DNA of 64,000 bases from Ravibacter sp964559125 (lineage in GTDB: Bacteria > Bacteroidota > Bacteroidia > Cytophagales > Spirosomataceae): assembly GCA_964559125.1 (NCBI GenBank), contig CAZLGW010000001.1:186001-250000 (forward strand), read 5' to 3'. This document shows, piece by piece, positions 24,292-33,054 of the stretch. Position 1 is the stretch's first letter. The number at the start of each line of letters is the position of its first letter. Position numbers and translations under genes: made by a program. The notes beneath the pieces are model-generated. The model did no database searches. It had not been told where the DNA came from and was given only the letters and a program-made list of their open reading frames with translations.

Positions 24292-25683
24292 ATGCCGTCT
24301 ACTTTTGAAAAAAAGAATACCATGAGTCCAGACCTTCTGCAAAAATACGATATCCCGGCCCCAAGATACACCAGTTATCCTACCGTGCCTTATTGGGACA
24401 AGGTGCCCCCCGAAGAATCGGTCTGGGAAAATGCAGTAAAAGATACTTTCAAAGCGACCAACCGGAAAGACGGTATAAGCGTGTACATTCACCTCCCGTT
24501 TTGCGAGCGTTTGTGTACCTACTGCGGGTGCAATACCCGTATTACGATCAACCACGCGGTAGAGAGAGTTTATATGCAGGCGGTTTTGAAGGAGTGGAGA
24601 CGATACCTGGACCTGTTCGGGGAAAAACCGTTTATCAAGGAAATCCATCTCGGGGGCGGTACCCCTACTTTCTTCAGCGCTGCAAACCTGGGAGAGCTTT
24701 TGGAGGGACTGCTGAAGGATGCGTATATAGCGCCGGATCAGCAGTTCAGCTTTGAAGCGCATCCCGGAAATACGACCCTGGAGCACCTGGAAGTGTTATA
24801 TAACCTCGGTTTCCGTCGCATCAGTATCGGCGTACAGGATTTCGATCCTGCTGTTCTCGAGATCATCAATCGTTTCCAGACTTTCGACGACGTTAAAAAT
24901 CTCACAGATTCGGCCAGGGCTATGGGCTACGAGTCTGTAAACTTCGACCTTATCTACGGACTACCTTTGCAAAAGTACGCCAGCTTTATGGAAACTATCC
25001 GTAAGGTAGGTGAGCTGCGGCCCGACCGTATCGCGCTTTACAGCTATGCTCATGTACCCTGGCTAAAACCCGGACAGCGGAAGTTTTCAGAGAAAGACCT
25101 GCCGGAGCCGGCAGAAAAGCTGGAACTGTACAGCGGGGCGTGTGCATTTTTTGAAGCAACCGGTTATGTCGGGGTAGGAATGGATCATTTTGCTCTGCCC
25201 GAAGACGAGCTTTGCCTGGCTGCCGGAAAAGGAGAGCTTCACAGGAATTTTATGGGCTATACAGTGAGCCACGCAAAGCTGCTGATAGGATTGGGCGCGT
25301 CGGCTATCAGCGATGCCGGGACTGCCTATGTCCAGAACGAAAAGAAAGTGGAGGACTACTACGCGGCGCTGAATGAGAAGAAGTACCCTTATTTCAAGGG
25401 ACATGCTTTAACTGCCGGCGACCAGGTGATCAGGCGACATATTCTGAACATCATGTGCGGCCTGGAAACTGCATGGTCTGACCCTGATATGCAGGTACAA
25501 GCCGTTTACGACGCATTGGGATACCTTGAGGATATGGAAAAAGACGGATTGGTGGTATTGAAACCCGAAGAACTAAGGGTGACCGAAACCGGGCAATCAT
25601 TTCTGAGAAATATCTGCCTGGCATTTGATGAACGCTACTGGTCGGCAAAACTGGAGAATGCCAGGTTCAGCCAGGCTATTTAG
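24292..25683 (+). CDS. hemN: Oxygen-independent coproporphyrinogen III oxidase (HemN)
   Basis: A 463-residue radical SAM enzyme that converts coproporphyrinogen III to protoporphyrinogen IX without oxygen. The cluster motif is CERLCTYCGCNTRI and the SAM-binding glycine motif IHLGGGTPTFF. Later family blocks are SFEAHPGNTTLEHLEVLYNLGFRRISIGVQDF and the C-terminal HemN domain. ATG 24322 (MSPDLLQKYDIPAPRY) is an alternative start that fits the usual N-terminus. It supplies heme for the cbb3 oxidase at low oxygen. An imperfect Fnr-like box, TGATATAAGTCA, stands at 24265-24276. Confidence 0.93.
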   Translation: MPSTFEKKNTMSPDLLQKYDIPAPRYTSYPTVPYWDKVPPEESVWENAVKDTFKATNRKDGISVYIHLPFCERLCTYCGCNTRITINHAVERVYMQAVLKEWRRYLDLFGEKPFIKEIHLGGGTPTFFSAANLGELLEGLLKDAYIAPDQQFSFEAHPGNTTLEHLEVLYNLGFRRISIGVQDFDPAVLEIINRFQTFDDVKNLTDSARAMGYESVNFDLIYGLPLQKYASFMETIRKVGELRPDRIALYSYAHVPWLKPGQRKFSEKDLPEPAEKLELYSGACAFFEATGYVGVGMDHFALPEDELCLAAGKGELHRNFMGYTVSHAKLLIGLGASAISDAGTAYVQNEKKVEDYYAALNEKKYPYFKGHALTAGDQVIRRHILNIMCGLETAWSDPDMQVQAVYDALGYLEDMEKDGLVVLKPEELRVTETGQSFLRNICLAFDERYWSAKLENARFSQAI

Positions 25684-25744
25684 TATCCGGACAGGCTCTT
25701 GCCCCCCCATATTCCGGCGTTTGGATGGATGGTATTTAAAGAGG

Positions 25745-27067
25745 ATGAAGATGACTGTAAGTAAAAAAAAAGCTGTGTTTAGGTTGGCTGTGAATACAAC
25801 TAGTTCTAAGTTTGGAATGCTAACTAGTTTTATCAGGCAAGCTGAAGCTTTGAAAGGTCACATAGAAATGTTGGATTCCCTCTTTAAGCATGCTACGGAG
25901 GGAATAGTGGTGGTTGACTCTACCGGACGCATCGCCATGGTCAATCCGAGGGCATTAAGCCTTTTCGGGTATGAGTTTATTGATGAATTGGTAGGGAAAA
26001 CTATAGAATTATTGATTCCCAGGAGGTTTTCGGATAAGCACACACATCATCGCGACGGCTTTATGTACGAGCCTTTGGCCCGGAAAATGGGAATAGGGCG
26101 CGACCTGCTGGCCCTTCGCAAGGATGGGTCTGAGTTTCCTGTAGAAGTAAGCCTTAGCCCGTTTTCGACCAGTGAGGGGCAATTTGTGGTAAGTTTTATC
26201 ATTGATATTACCGAGCGCAAGAAACATGAAAAGGCGCTTATGGAAGCCAACGAGGCGATTGGCAGGCTGAATGCGGAGCTGGAGGCAAGAGTCGAGCAGC
26301 GTACTGAAGAGCTGGCGAGTGCATTGGAGGAGCTGAACGAATCAAAGGCCGAAGTGCTGAGGGCGCTTGAGAGCGAAAGAGAGCTGAATGAGCTGAAATC
26401 CCAGTTTGTCACAATTGCCTCTCACGAATTCCGTACCCCGCTGGCTACCATGTTGTCGTCGGTATCGCTCATCGGGCGTTATAAACTAACCGAAGAAGAT
26501 GACAAGCGGCAAAAGCACGTTCAGCGGGTGAAGTCCGCTATTAACAACCTCACGGAAATACTCAACGATTTTCTTTCCCTGGGAAAGCTGGAAGAAGGCC
26601 TGTTGAGATGTATTCCCATCCAGTTCAACCTGGAAGCATTTTGCCAGCAGCTTGTGGATGAACTGAAAGGAGTCTGCAAGCCGAACCAGTCCATACAATT
26701 CAGCTATGAAGGGGAAAAGGTAGTGGTTGCAGATAGCCAGTTGATGAAAAATGTAATTATCAACGTCGTTTCTAACGGGGTCAAATATTCGTCTAAGGAT
26801 ATCGGCCTCAGGGTTAAAATCGGCGACGGAGTGATCCGTTTAGAGATACAGGATTCGGGGATAGGAATCCCGGAAAGTGATCTTCCTCATATTTTCAACC
26901 GTTTCTTCAGGGCTCACAACAGCGGTAACGTACAGGGGACCGGCCTCGGATTGAACATCGTCAAGAAATATCTGGAGCTGATGAAAGGGGATATAAGAGT
27001 GGAAAGTAAACTGGGCGTTGGAACGACATTTTTTATAGAAATGCCTGCAACAGGTACAAAAAGCTAA
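25745..27067 (+). CDS. PAS-domain sensor histidine kinase with FixL-like heme-pocket residues
   Basis: A soluble 440-residue kinase; ATG 25745 is chosen, 25751 also fits, and codons ahead of these only overlap hemN. Order: PAS domain (about 40-160), a coiled coil (LNAELEARVEQRTEELASALEELNESKAEV), HisKA with phospho-acceptor His227 in ASHEFRTPL, and HATPase with the N box and GTGLGLNIVKKYLE. In the PAS domain His99 (SDKH) and Arg119 (MGIGR) are 20 residues apart, as are the heme ligand and distal Arg of FixL. No membrane helix is seen, so it senses something intracellular. Oxygen sensing is plausible but unproven, because the same residues occur in PAS domains not known to bind heme. Confidence 0.85.
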   Translation: MKMTVSKKKAVFRLAVNTTSSKFGMLTSFIRQAEALKGHIEMLDSLFKHATEGIVVVDSTGRIAMVNPRALSLFGYEFIDELVGKTIELLIPRRFSDKHTHHRDGFMYEPLARKMGIGRDLLALRKDGSEFPVEVSLSPFSTSEGQFVVSFIIDITERKKHEKALMEANEAIGRLNAELEARVEQRTEELASALEELNESKAEVLRALESERELNELKSQFVTIASHEFRTPLATMLSSVSLIGRYKLTEEDDKRQKHVQRVKSAINNLTEILNDFLSLGKLEEGLLRCIPIQFNLEAFCQQLVDELKGVCKPNQSIQFSYEGEKVVVADSQLMKNVIINVVSNGVKYSSKDIGLRVKIGDGVIRLEIQDSGIGIPESDLPHIFNRFFRAHNSGNVQGTGLGLNIVKKYLELMKGDIRVESKLGVGTTFFIEMPATGTKS

Positions 27068-27078
27068 GGTTTCGGTAG

Positions 27079-28140
27079 ATGGAAAAAAAAATACTTCTGA
27101 TAGAGGACAATGACGATGTAAGGGAGAATACCCAGGAAATACTCGAATTGTCGGGTTATAAGGTGATCTGTGCCACAAATGGCAAAGAAGGCGTAGCGCT
27201 TGCCCAGTCGGAATATCCGGACCTGATCATCTGTGATATTATGATGCCCGAGTTGGATGGATACGGGGTTTTGCATCTTCTCGGAAATTCCGCAGAAACG
27301 GCGGGGATCCCGTTTATCTTCCTGACGGCCAAAGCCGAAAAGTCGGATCTGCGTAAAGGAATGCTCCTGGGGGCCGACGACTATCTTACCAAGCCTTTCG
27401 ACGATGTGGAACTACTTCAGGCGGTGGAAGTGAGATTACATAAAAGTGAGCTTCTGAAGTCGAAGTTTTCAAGAAACGCCGAAGGATTGAATGCCTTTCT
27501 CGGTGAGATCAGGCATTTCCAGGAATTGAGGCACCTGGCTGAAAACAAGCGGACGCACACCTACCGGAAAAAGGAAAGTATTTACAACGAGAATACCTAT
27601 CCGGGGGGAGTGTATTTCCTGGAAAGCGGCAGGGCCAAGGCCCGTCGTATCAACGATCTCGGCAAAGAATACATAACCGAGCTTTATAAAGTCGGCGACT
27701 TTTTCGGTTATGCCGATCTTCTGAAAGGCACCGCCTACCAGGATTCTGTTATTGCATTGGAAGATTCGGTAGTCAGTTTTATACCTAAGCTCGATTTCTT
27801 TAAGCTGCTCGAATCGGACAGGAACCTTGCCGGCAAGTTTATACAGATGCTGTCCAATGAAGTGAAGGAGCGGGAAGAAAGCCTGCTTAAGCTCGCCTAC
27901 AATTCTGTAAGGAAAAGGGTTGCGGAGGCATTGATCTATCTCCACGACATTTACGGGAAGGACGGAGAGGAGCTTTTCTCTATTTCAATGGCGCGGGAAG
28001 ATATTGCAGGGATTGTCGGTACCGCGACCGAAACTGTTATCCGGACCCTTTCCGATTTTAAGGAAGAGAAGCTTATTTCGATGAAGGGCAGCATTATTAC
28101 CATACTTTCGCTGGACCGGCTGAAGCGTATGAAGAATTGA
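27079..28140 (+). CDS. Response regulator receiver fused to Crp/Fnr-family DNA-binding module
   Basis: A 353-residue protein starting 11 bp after the kinase gene. The N-terminal receiver (1-120) has the acidic pair EDNDD, phosphoryl-acceptor Asp53 in LIICDIMMPELDG, Thr in FLTAKAEKSD and Lys in YLTKPFDD. A linker leads to a cyclic-nucleotide-binding fold (PGGVYFLESGRAKARRI, GDFFGYADLL) and a C-terminal winged helix, MAREDIAGIVGTATETVIRTLSDFKEE. The recognition helix keeps the Glu and Arg that read TGA half-sites in Crp and FNR. The N-terminal cysteine cluster of FNR is missing, so phosphorylation rather than an Fe-S cluster should be the input. It is the probable regulator of the TGAT-N4-ATCA sites upstream of ccoI. 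Confidence 0.9.
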   Translation: MEKKILLIEDNDDVRENTQEILELSGYKVICATNGKEGVALAQSEYPDLIICDIMMPELDGYGVLHLLGNSAETAGIPFIFLTAKAEKSDLRKGMLLGADDYLTKPFDDVELLQAVEVRLHKSELLKSKFSRNAEGLNAFLGEIRHFQELRHLAENKRTHTYRKKESIYNENTYPGGVYFLESGRAKARRINDLGKEYITELYKVGDFFGYADLLKGTAYQDSVIALEDSVVSFIPKLDFFKLLESDRNLAGKFIQMLSNEVKEREESLLKLAYNSVRKRVAEALIYLHDIYGKDGEELFSISMAREDIAGIVGTATETVIRTLSDFKEEKLISMKGSIITILSLDRLKRMKN

Positions 28141-28150
28141 AAATTTTAGC

Positions 28151-28183
28151 TTTGTGTTTAAATGACAGAAAAATCTATCTTTG
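28151..28183 (+). promoter_or_regulatory. Bacteroidota-type promoter of hppA
   Basis: TTTG at 28151-28154 and TATCTTTG at 28176-28183, 21 nt apart, match both consensus elements exactly. Transcription would start near 28188, about 33 nt before the hppA ATG. Confidence 0.6.
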
Positions 28184-28220
28184 CGCAAAGTTAAGTTCAA
28201 TTGTTTATTAAAATCAATAT

Positions 28221-30449
28221 ATGAATACAATTACGTATCTGGTGCCGGCGCTCGGTGTAGTAGGGTTGCTGGTAATGTTTTTTAAGCGAGGCTGGGTAGT
28301 CCGCCAGGATGCGGGCGATCCGGGAATGCAGGAAATCGCCAATGCCATTGCAGCCGGAGCGCTTGCTTTTCTGAAAGCTGAGTGGCGGGTTTTGATCGTA
28401 TTCGGGGTTGTGGTCAGCATATTGCTGGGATACTCAGGCACACTTGTTGAAAACTCAAGCTCACTGATAGGGATCTCATTTTTGATTGGAGCCTTTGTTT
28501 CTGCTTTCGCAGGCTACATAGGTATGAATATTGCGACGCAGTCCAATGTGCGCACTACTCAGGCGGCGCGTACCAGCCTTCAGAAGGCGCTCAACGTATC
28601 GTTTACGGGGGGCAGCGTTATGGGGATAGGCGTTGCGAGTCTGGCTGTTTTAGGGCTGGGCTCTCTTTTTATTGTTTTTTATAACCTGTACATAGGCGAC
28701 AGCGGCGACGTGAACGGTCTTGCAATGGAGCGCGTTCTGGAAGTCCTGGCAGGGTTTTCTCTCGGTGCCGAATCCATAGCGCTGTTTGCGCGTGTGGGTG
28801 GCGGTATCTATACGAAGGCGGCTGACGTAGGCGCCGACCTGGTAGGTAAAGTAGAAGCTGGTATCCCGGAAGACGATCCGCGTAACCCTGCTACCATTGC
28901 CGACAACGTCGGTGATAATGTAGGTGATGTAGCCGGTATGGGCGCCGACCTTTTTGGTTCGTATGTTGCGACGATCCTTGCTACCATGGTGCTTGGACGC
29001 GAGATACTTTCGCAGGACGATTTTGGTGGGATCGCACCTATCCTGCTGCCTATGGTAATAGCAGGTGTAGGTCTGATCGCTTCTATCATCGGGATGCTTT
29101 TCGTAAAGATCAACGGTGAGAACGGGAATGTGCAGAATGCATTGAACCTGGGTAACTGGGGATCGATTATCCTGACCCTGATCGCTTCCTACCCCATCAC
29201 TATGTGGCTGCTTCCCTCGGGGACATTGAACATACGCGGTGTCGATTTTACGTCGATGGATGTATTCTGGGCCATTCTTCTCGGCTCCGTTGTAGGTGCG
29301 ATTATGTCGATAGTGACCGAATATTACACTGCGATGGGCAAACGCCCGGTACAGTCGATCGTGAACCAGTCGTCCACCGGCCATGCCACCAACATTATCG
29401 GGGGACTTTCAGTGGGTATGGAGTCTACCGTGATCCCTATCCTGGTGCTGGCAGCCGGTATCTACGGAAGCTATGAGCTGGCGGGTCTCTATGGCGTAGC
29501 GATTGCTGCGGCCGGGATGATGGCTACTACTGCCATGCAGCTGGCGATCGACGCTTTCGGGCCTATCGCCGACAATGCCGGCGGGATTGCCGAAATGTCG
29601 CACCTGCCGGAAGAGGTAAGGGGCCGTACAGATATACTCGATGCAGTGGGCAACACTACTGCGGCTACAGGTAAAGGTTTTGCGATTGCGTCTGCGGCGC
29701 TTACTTCGCTGGCCCTGTTTGCAGCGTTCTGCGGAGTGGCAGGCATCAGCGCTATCGACATATACAAAGCAAATGTGCTGGCCGGCCTGTTTGTGGGGGC
29801 TATGATACCTTTTATCTTTTCTTCGCTTGCTATCGCGGCAGTGGGAAGGGCAGCCATGAAAATGGTGGAAGAAGTTCGTCGCCAGTTCCGCGAGATCCCG
29901 GGTATTATGGAAGGGAAGGCAAAGCCGGAATACGACAAATGTGTTGCCATCTCTACCCAGGCATCTATCCGCGAGATGATCGCTCCGGGCCTGATAGCAT
30001 TGCTGGTACCTGTTATCGTAGGTTTTATGTTTGGTCCGGAAGTATTGGGAGGAACGCTGGCCGGTGTTACCGTATCAGGCGTTTTGATGGGGATCTTCCA
30101 GAATAATGCCGGCGGGGCATGGGACAACGCCAAGAAGTCGTTTGAAAAGGGAGTTGTGATCAACGGTGAAACTTTCTACAAAAAGTCCGAACCGCATAAA
30201 GCGGCGGTTACCGGGGATACGGTCGGAGATCCGTTTAAGGATACTTCCGGCCCGTCGATGAACATCCTGATCAAGCTGATGTCTATCGTGTCGCTGGTAA
30301 TAGCCCCTCATATTTCCCTCAATACCGGGCATCATCATTCTGCCGTAGAGGTAGCTCCTGTGGAAATTGTGACAAGTGTCAATACACCGGAGGAGGCAGG
30401 CGCCGCCGAGGTGATTGAAAATATTTCGCCCGTACAGCTTGCGCGATAG
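28221..30449 (+). CDS. hppA: Membrane-bound proton/sodium-translocating pyrophosphatase
   Basis: A 742-residue integral membrane pyrophosphatase with about 16 helices. It couples pyrophosphate hydrolysis to export of protons or sodium ions. Substrate-binding motifs are DVGADLVGKVEAGIPEDDPRN, DNVGDNVGDVAGMGADLFGSY and the C-terminal AGGAWDNAKKSFEKG. The segment GNTTAATGKGFAIASAAL has Ala and Gly where potassium-independent enzymes have Lys and Thr, so the potassium-dependent type is likely. After the last helix it carries a short His- and acid-rich tail (TGHHHSAVEVAPVEIV). Proton versus sodium specificity cannot be read with confidence here. Confidence 0.93.
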   Translation: MNTITYLVPALGVVGLLVMFFKRGWVVRQDAGDPGMQEIANAIAAGALAFLKAEWRVLIVFGVVVSILLGYSGTLVENSSSLIGISFLIGAFVSAFAGYIGMNIATQSNVRTTQAARTSLQKALNVSFTGGSVMGIGVASLAVLGLGSLFIVFYNLYIGDSGDVNGLAMERVLEVLAGFSLGAESIALFARVGGGIYTKAADVGADLVGKVEAGIPEDDPRNPATIADNVGDNVGDVAGMGADLFGSYVATILATMVLGREILSQDDFGGIAPILLPMVIAGVGLIASIIGMLFVKINGENGNVQNALNLGNWGSIILTLIASYPITMWLLPSGTLNIRGVDFTSMDVFWAILLGSVVGAIMSIVTEYYTAMGKRPVQSIVNQSSTGHATNIIGGLSVGMESTVIPILVLAAGIYGSYELAGLYGVAIAAAGMMATTAMQLAIDAFGPIADNAGGIAEMSHLPEEVRGRTDILDAVGNTTAATGKGFAIASAALTSLALFAAFCGVAGISAIDIYKANVLAGLFVGAMIPFIFSSLAIAAVGRAAMKMVEEVRRQFREIPGIMEGKAKPEYDKCVAISTQASIREMIAPGLIALLVPVIVGFMFGPEVLGGTLAGVTVSGVLMGIFQNNAGGAWDNAKKSFEKGVVINGETFYKKSEPHKAAVTGDTVGDPFKDTSGPSMNILIKLMSIVSLVIAPHISLNTGHHHSAVEVAPVEIVTSVNTPEEAGAAEVIENISPVQLAR

Positions 30450-30469
30450 GTTCTATAATGCTACTTTTG
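30439..30469 (+). promoter_or_regulatory. Promoter of the tRNA-Pro gene
   Basis: TTG at 30439-30441 and TACTTTTG at 30462-30469, 20 nt apart, match the Bacteroidota elements. The presumed transcript would begin with a hairpin (ATCCGTATTC at 30471-30480 against GAGTACGGAT at 30499-30508) directly before the mature tRNA 5' end. Confidence 0.45.
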
Positions 30470-30508
30470 CATCCGTATTCAGAAACAGCATCAAGCTGGA
30501 GTACGGAT

Positions 30509-30582
<74 letters not shown>

Positions 30583-30587
30583 CCTTG

Positions 30588-30638
30588 ATTAGGCAGTTAG
30601 TAGTCAGTTTCTGATACTGCTATCTGCCTAATTTTTTT
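30588..30638 (+). terminator. Hairpin with T-tract after tRNA-Pro
   Basis: ATTAGGCAG at 30588-30596 pairs with CTGCCTAAT at 30624-30632, with further internal pairing (TAGTAGTCAG against CTGATACTGCTA), and is followed by TTTTTT. It is a good intrinsic terminator lying only 15 bp before tRNA-Arg. Confidence 0.65.
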
Positions 30639-30653
30639 AGGCCGCAAGGCAAT

Positions 30654-30727
30654 GGTCTCGTAGCTCAGCTGGATAGAGCAACTGCCTTCTAAGCAGTAGG
30701 TCTTAGGTTCGAATCCTAACGGGATCA
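30654..30727 (+). tRNA. tRNA-Arg (anticodon TCT)
   Basis: A 74-nt cloverleaf. The acceptor stem GGTCTCG pairs with CGGGATC with two G-U pairs, discriminator A. The D-arm is TAGCTCAGCTGGATAGAGCA, the anticodon stem ACTGC/GCAGT encloses loop CTTCTAA with TCT, and the T-arm has AGGTTCGAATCCT. No separate promoter is visible between the preceding hairpin and this gene. Confidence 0.95.
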
Positions 30728-30737
30728 CTTGGTAATG

Positions 30738-30767
30738 AAGGAGTTACATTAATTTGTGGCTCCTTTT
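30738..30767 (+). terminator. Weak hairpin with T-tract after tRNA-Arg
   Basis: AAGGAG at 30738-30743 pairs with CTCCTT at 30760-30765 and is followed by TT then GCTTT. The 16-nt loop is large, so termination would be weak. Confidence 0.3.
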
Positions 30768-30836
30768 GCTTTGTATGGCAGGAGGACTCTATGCCCCCGC
30801 AAATCAAATTCATGCGTCAACACAAAACCCGGTCTA

Positions 30837-32933
30837 CTATTCGGTCCTTAAACTCTTGACCGGATTAGCCAATGCAGCCTTTGTTGCCTGAAAGCTTACC
30901 GTGATTATGGCAATTGATATTGCTATAATACCTGATAAAGCAAATATCCACCACTGGATCTCCACACGATAGGCAAAGGTCCGCAGCCAGCTGTGCATTG
31001 CCCATGCTGCAAGCGGGATAGCGATAAACATCGCTATCACAACAAGTTTTAACAAATCTTTAGAAAGTAGCATGATAATTCCGGCCACTTTGGCGCCAAG
31101 CACCTTGCGGACGCCGATCTCCTTCGTGCGTTGCTGTGCAGAGAAAGTAACCAGGCCCAGCAACCCCAGAGAAGCAATGGTAATGGCCAGAACCGTAAAG
31201 ATGACGAGCAGTTTCCCCTGCTTTTCTTCTGCTTTATACTGTGCCGCGAAATTCTGATCAAGGAAGTGGAACTCGGGTTTGTTCTCATGGTCAAACTGGC
31301 TGAACACCTTCGTGATATAAGCCAGTGATGCCTGGATATTTTCAGGACTCACACGGATATAGACATTATCCTGGTCATTGGTCCTCGCAGGCATTGTCAG
31401 CGCCACAGGTGTTAATTTATGCTGCAGCGAGTATGTGTTAAAATCCTTCGTAACACCGATCACTGTTCTCACCTGGTCGTTTATTTCCACGCTTCTTCCG
31501 ATAGCGTCTTTCCATCCCAGTTCTTTAACAAGAGTTTCATTCAGGATAATTGCATCGGTCTTATCAGTAGGCATCGCCTGAGAGAAATTACGGCCCTGTG
31601 CCATTTTTATTTCCAATGTAGGGATGAAATGCTCATCCACAACAAGGTTTTGGGCCACCTTTCTGTCATTCCAGCTTTTATCTTCCGGGTAAGGATTAAG
31701 GCCATTGCTTCCCAGATCATTGTTCCCGATAGGATTACCCGCTATTCCTACTCCCTGAATGTTTGGGTTTTGGATAAGTTGTTCACGCAATGCGCCGACT
31801 TGCGTGCGCACAGATTGATTATTGATGTGGAAGGTTAGCGTTTGAGCTCTGTTGAAGCCGAGATCTTTCGTTTTAACATAGTCCAGCTGCTGGTAAATGA
31901 TCAGCGATGCGGCTATCATCACGATAGTTACCACAAACTGGAAAGTGACCAACCCCTGTCTGAAAAGCACAGTTGATGACTGGTCACCTAATTGTCCTTT
32001 CATTGCAGGAATAATACGGAAGCCTGAAAGAAATAATGCCGGGTAAACACCGCTTAATATGCCTGTTACCAGCGCAAATAAAAGCGCGACAATGCAGCTA
32101 TTCAAAATCCCGAACTGTTGTACCGACAAGGTTTTTCCGGCGATGACATTGAAGGAAGGCAGCGCCAGCTGTATGATGACCGCAGCAATTGCTGTTGCGA
32201 ACAAAACAAGAAGTATAGACTCCGCAAAAAACATAATCATGAGGGTTTTTCTGCCCGAGCCGATCACTTTACGAACACCAATTTCTTTTACCCTCGCTGA
32301 GGAGCCTGCAGTAGTAAGATTCACATAATTGATCACAGCAATGATCAGGATCAGCAGACTGGCAATTGAAAAGACATACACATATATAATATTGCCATTC
32401 GGGCTCATTTCGTAACCCAGATCAGAGTGCAGGTGAATATCTTTAAGCGGCTGCAGTTCTATTGTATATTTAATGCCGGACAGCGAGTTCTTTAAATACT
32501 TGTCGTAGAAGTTCACGGACTGTGCCTCTATGTTTTTAGCTGCTGACGGATCCTTCAGCAGGACATAGGTGTACAGGCTCGCATTGCTCCATTCTGTGGT
32601 GAAGCCCGGGTCGAATGAACGTAAAGCGCTGAATCTGAAATGTGAATTTTGTGGCACATCATCAATAACTCCCGTAACAGTATTCGGGAAATTTCTGTCA
32701 AAAAATATAGTTTTATTCAGTGCCAGGGATGCGTCGCCAAACAGCTTTTCTGCAAGTGTTCTGGTTAATATGACGGATGCCGGTTTTTGCAAAGCGTCTT
32801 TAGCGCCGCCGTATAAAAAAGAATATGTAAAGATGTTGAATATAGAATTGTCAGCAAAAAATACGTCGCCGGCTTCCAGCTGTTTTTCGCCATAGATAAT
32901 CTTGCCCCCACCTTCCGGATGACAACAGAACAG
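30837..32933 (-). pseudogene. 5'-truncated FtsX/MacB-type ABC transporter permease
   Basis: An intact frame of 698 codons runs from a TGA at 32936-32934 to TAG 30837-30839. The sequence is a two-unit FtsX/MacB permease of the Bacteroidota antimicrobial-peptide type: GGGKIIYGEKQLEAGDVFFA, FNIFTYSFLYGGAKDALQKP, SVILTRTLAEKLFGD, membrane block VFSIASLLILIIAVINYVNLTTA, RVKEIGVRKVIGSGRKTL, and the C-terminal repeat RTKEIGVRKVLGAKVAGI ending NPVKSLRTE. Full-length relatives are about 790-800 residues and begin with a membrane helix. Here roughly the first 100 residues, including that helix, are missing, and homology starts abruptly at the stop codon. A TTG at 32792 could start a shorter product, but transport function is unlikely. 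Confidence 0.75.
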
Positions 32934-33020
32934 TCATGCGATACAGTTTCCCAACATATCCTGTGATAAATCCGACAAACATTGTTATAAAACCTCCTTA
33001 CTGTTCACTTTTATTGCTCC

Positions 33021-33028
33021 TATCTTTG
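33021..33028 (+). promoter_or_regulatory. -7 element of the amidohydrolase gene
   Basis: TATCTTTG is a perfect TAnnTTTG. It overlaps the GTG at 33028, so RNA would begin downstream of that codon, supporting TTG 33055 as the real start. No good -33 element is seen. Confidence 0.4.
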
Positions 33029-33054
33029 TGAGGATCAACAAAAAGCGGAGCAGG

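Noticed and set aside
30654..33000. Genomic island inserted at tRNA-Arg
   Set aside because: No integrase and no direct repeat of the tRNA 3' end was found, and the downstream genes are ordinary chromosomal types.
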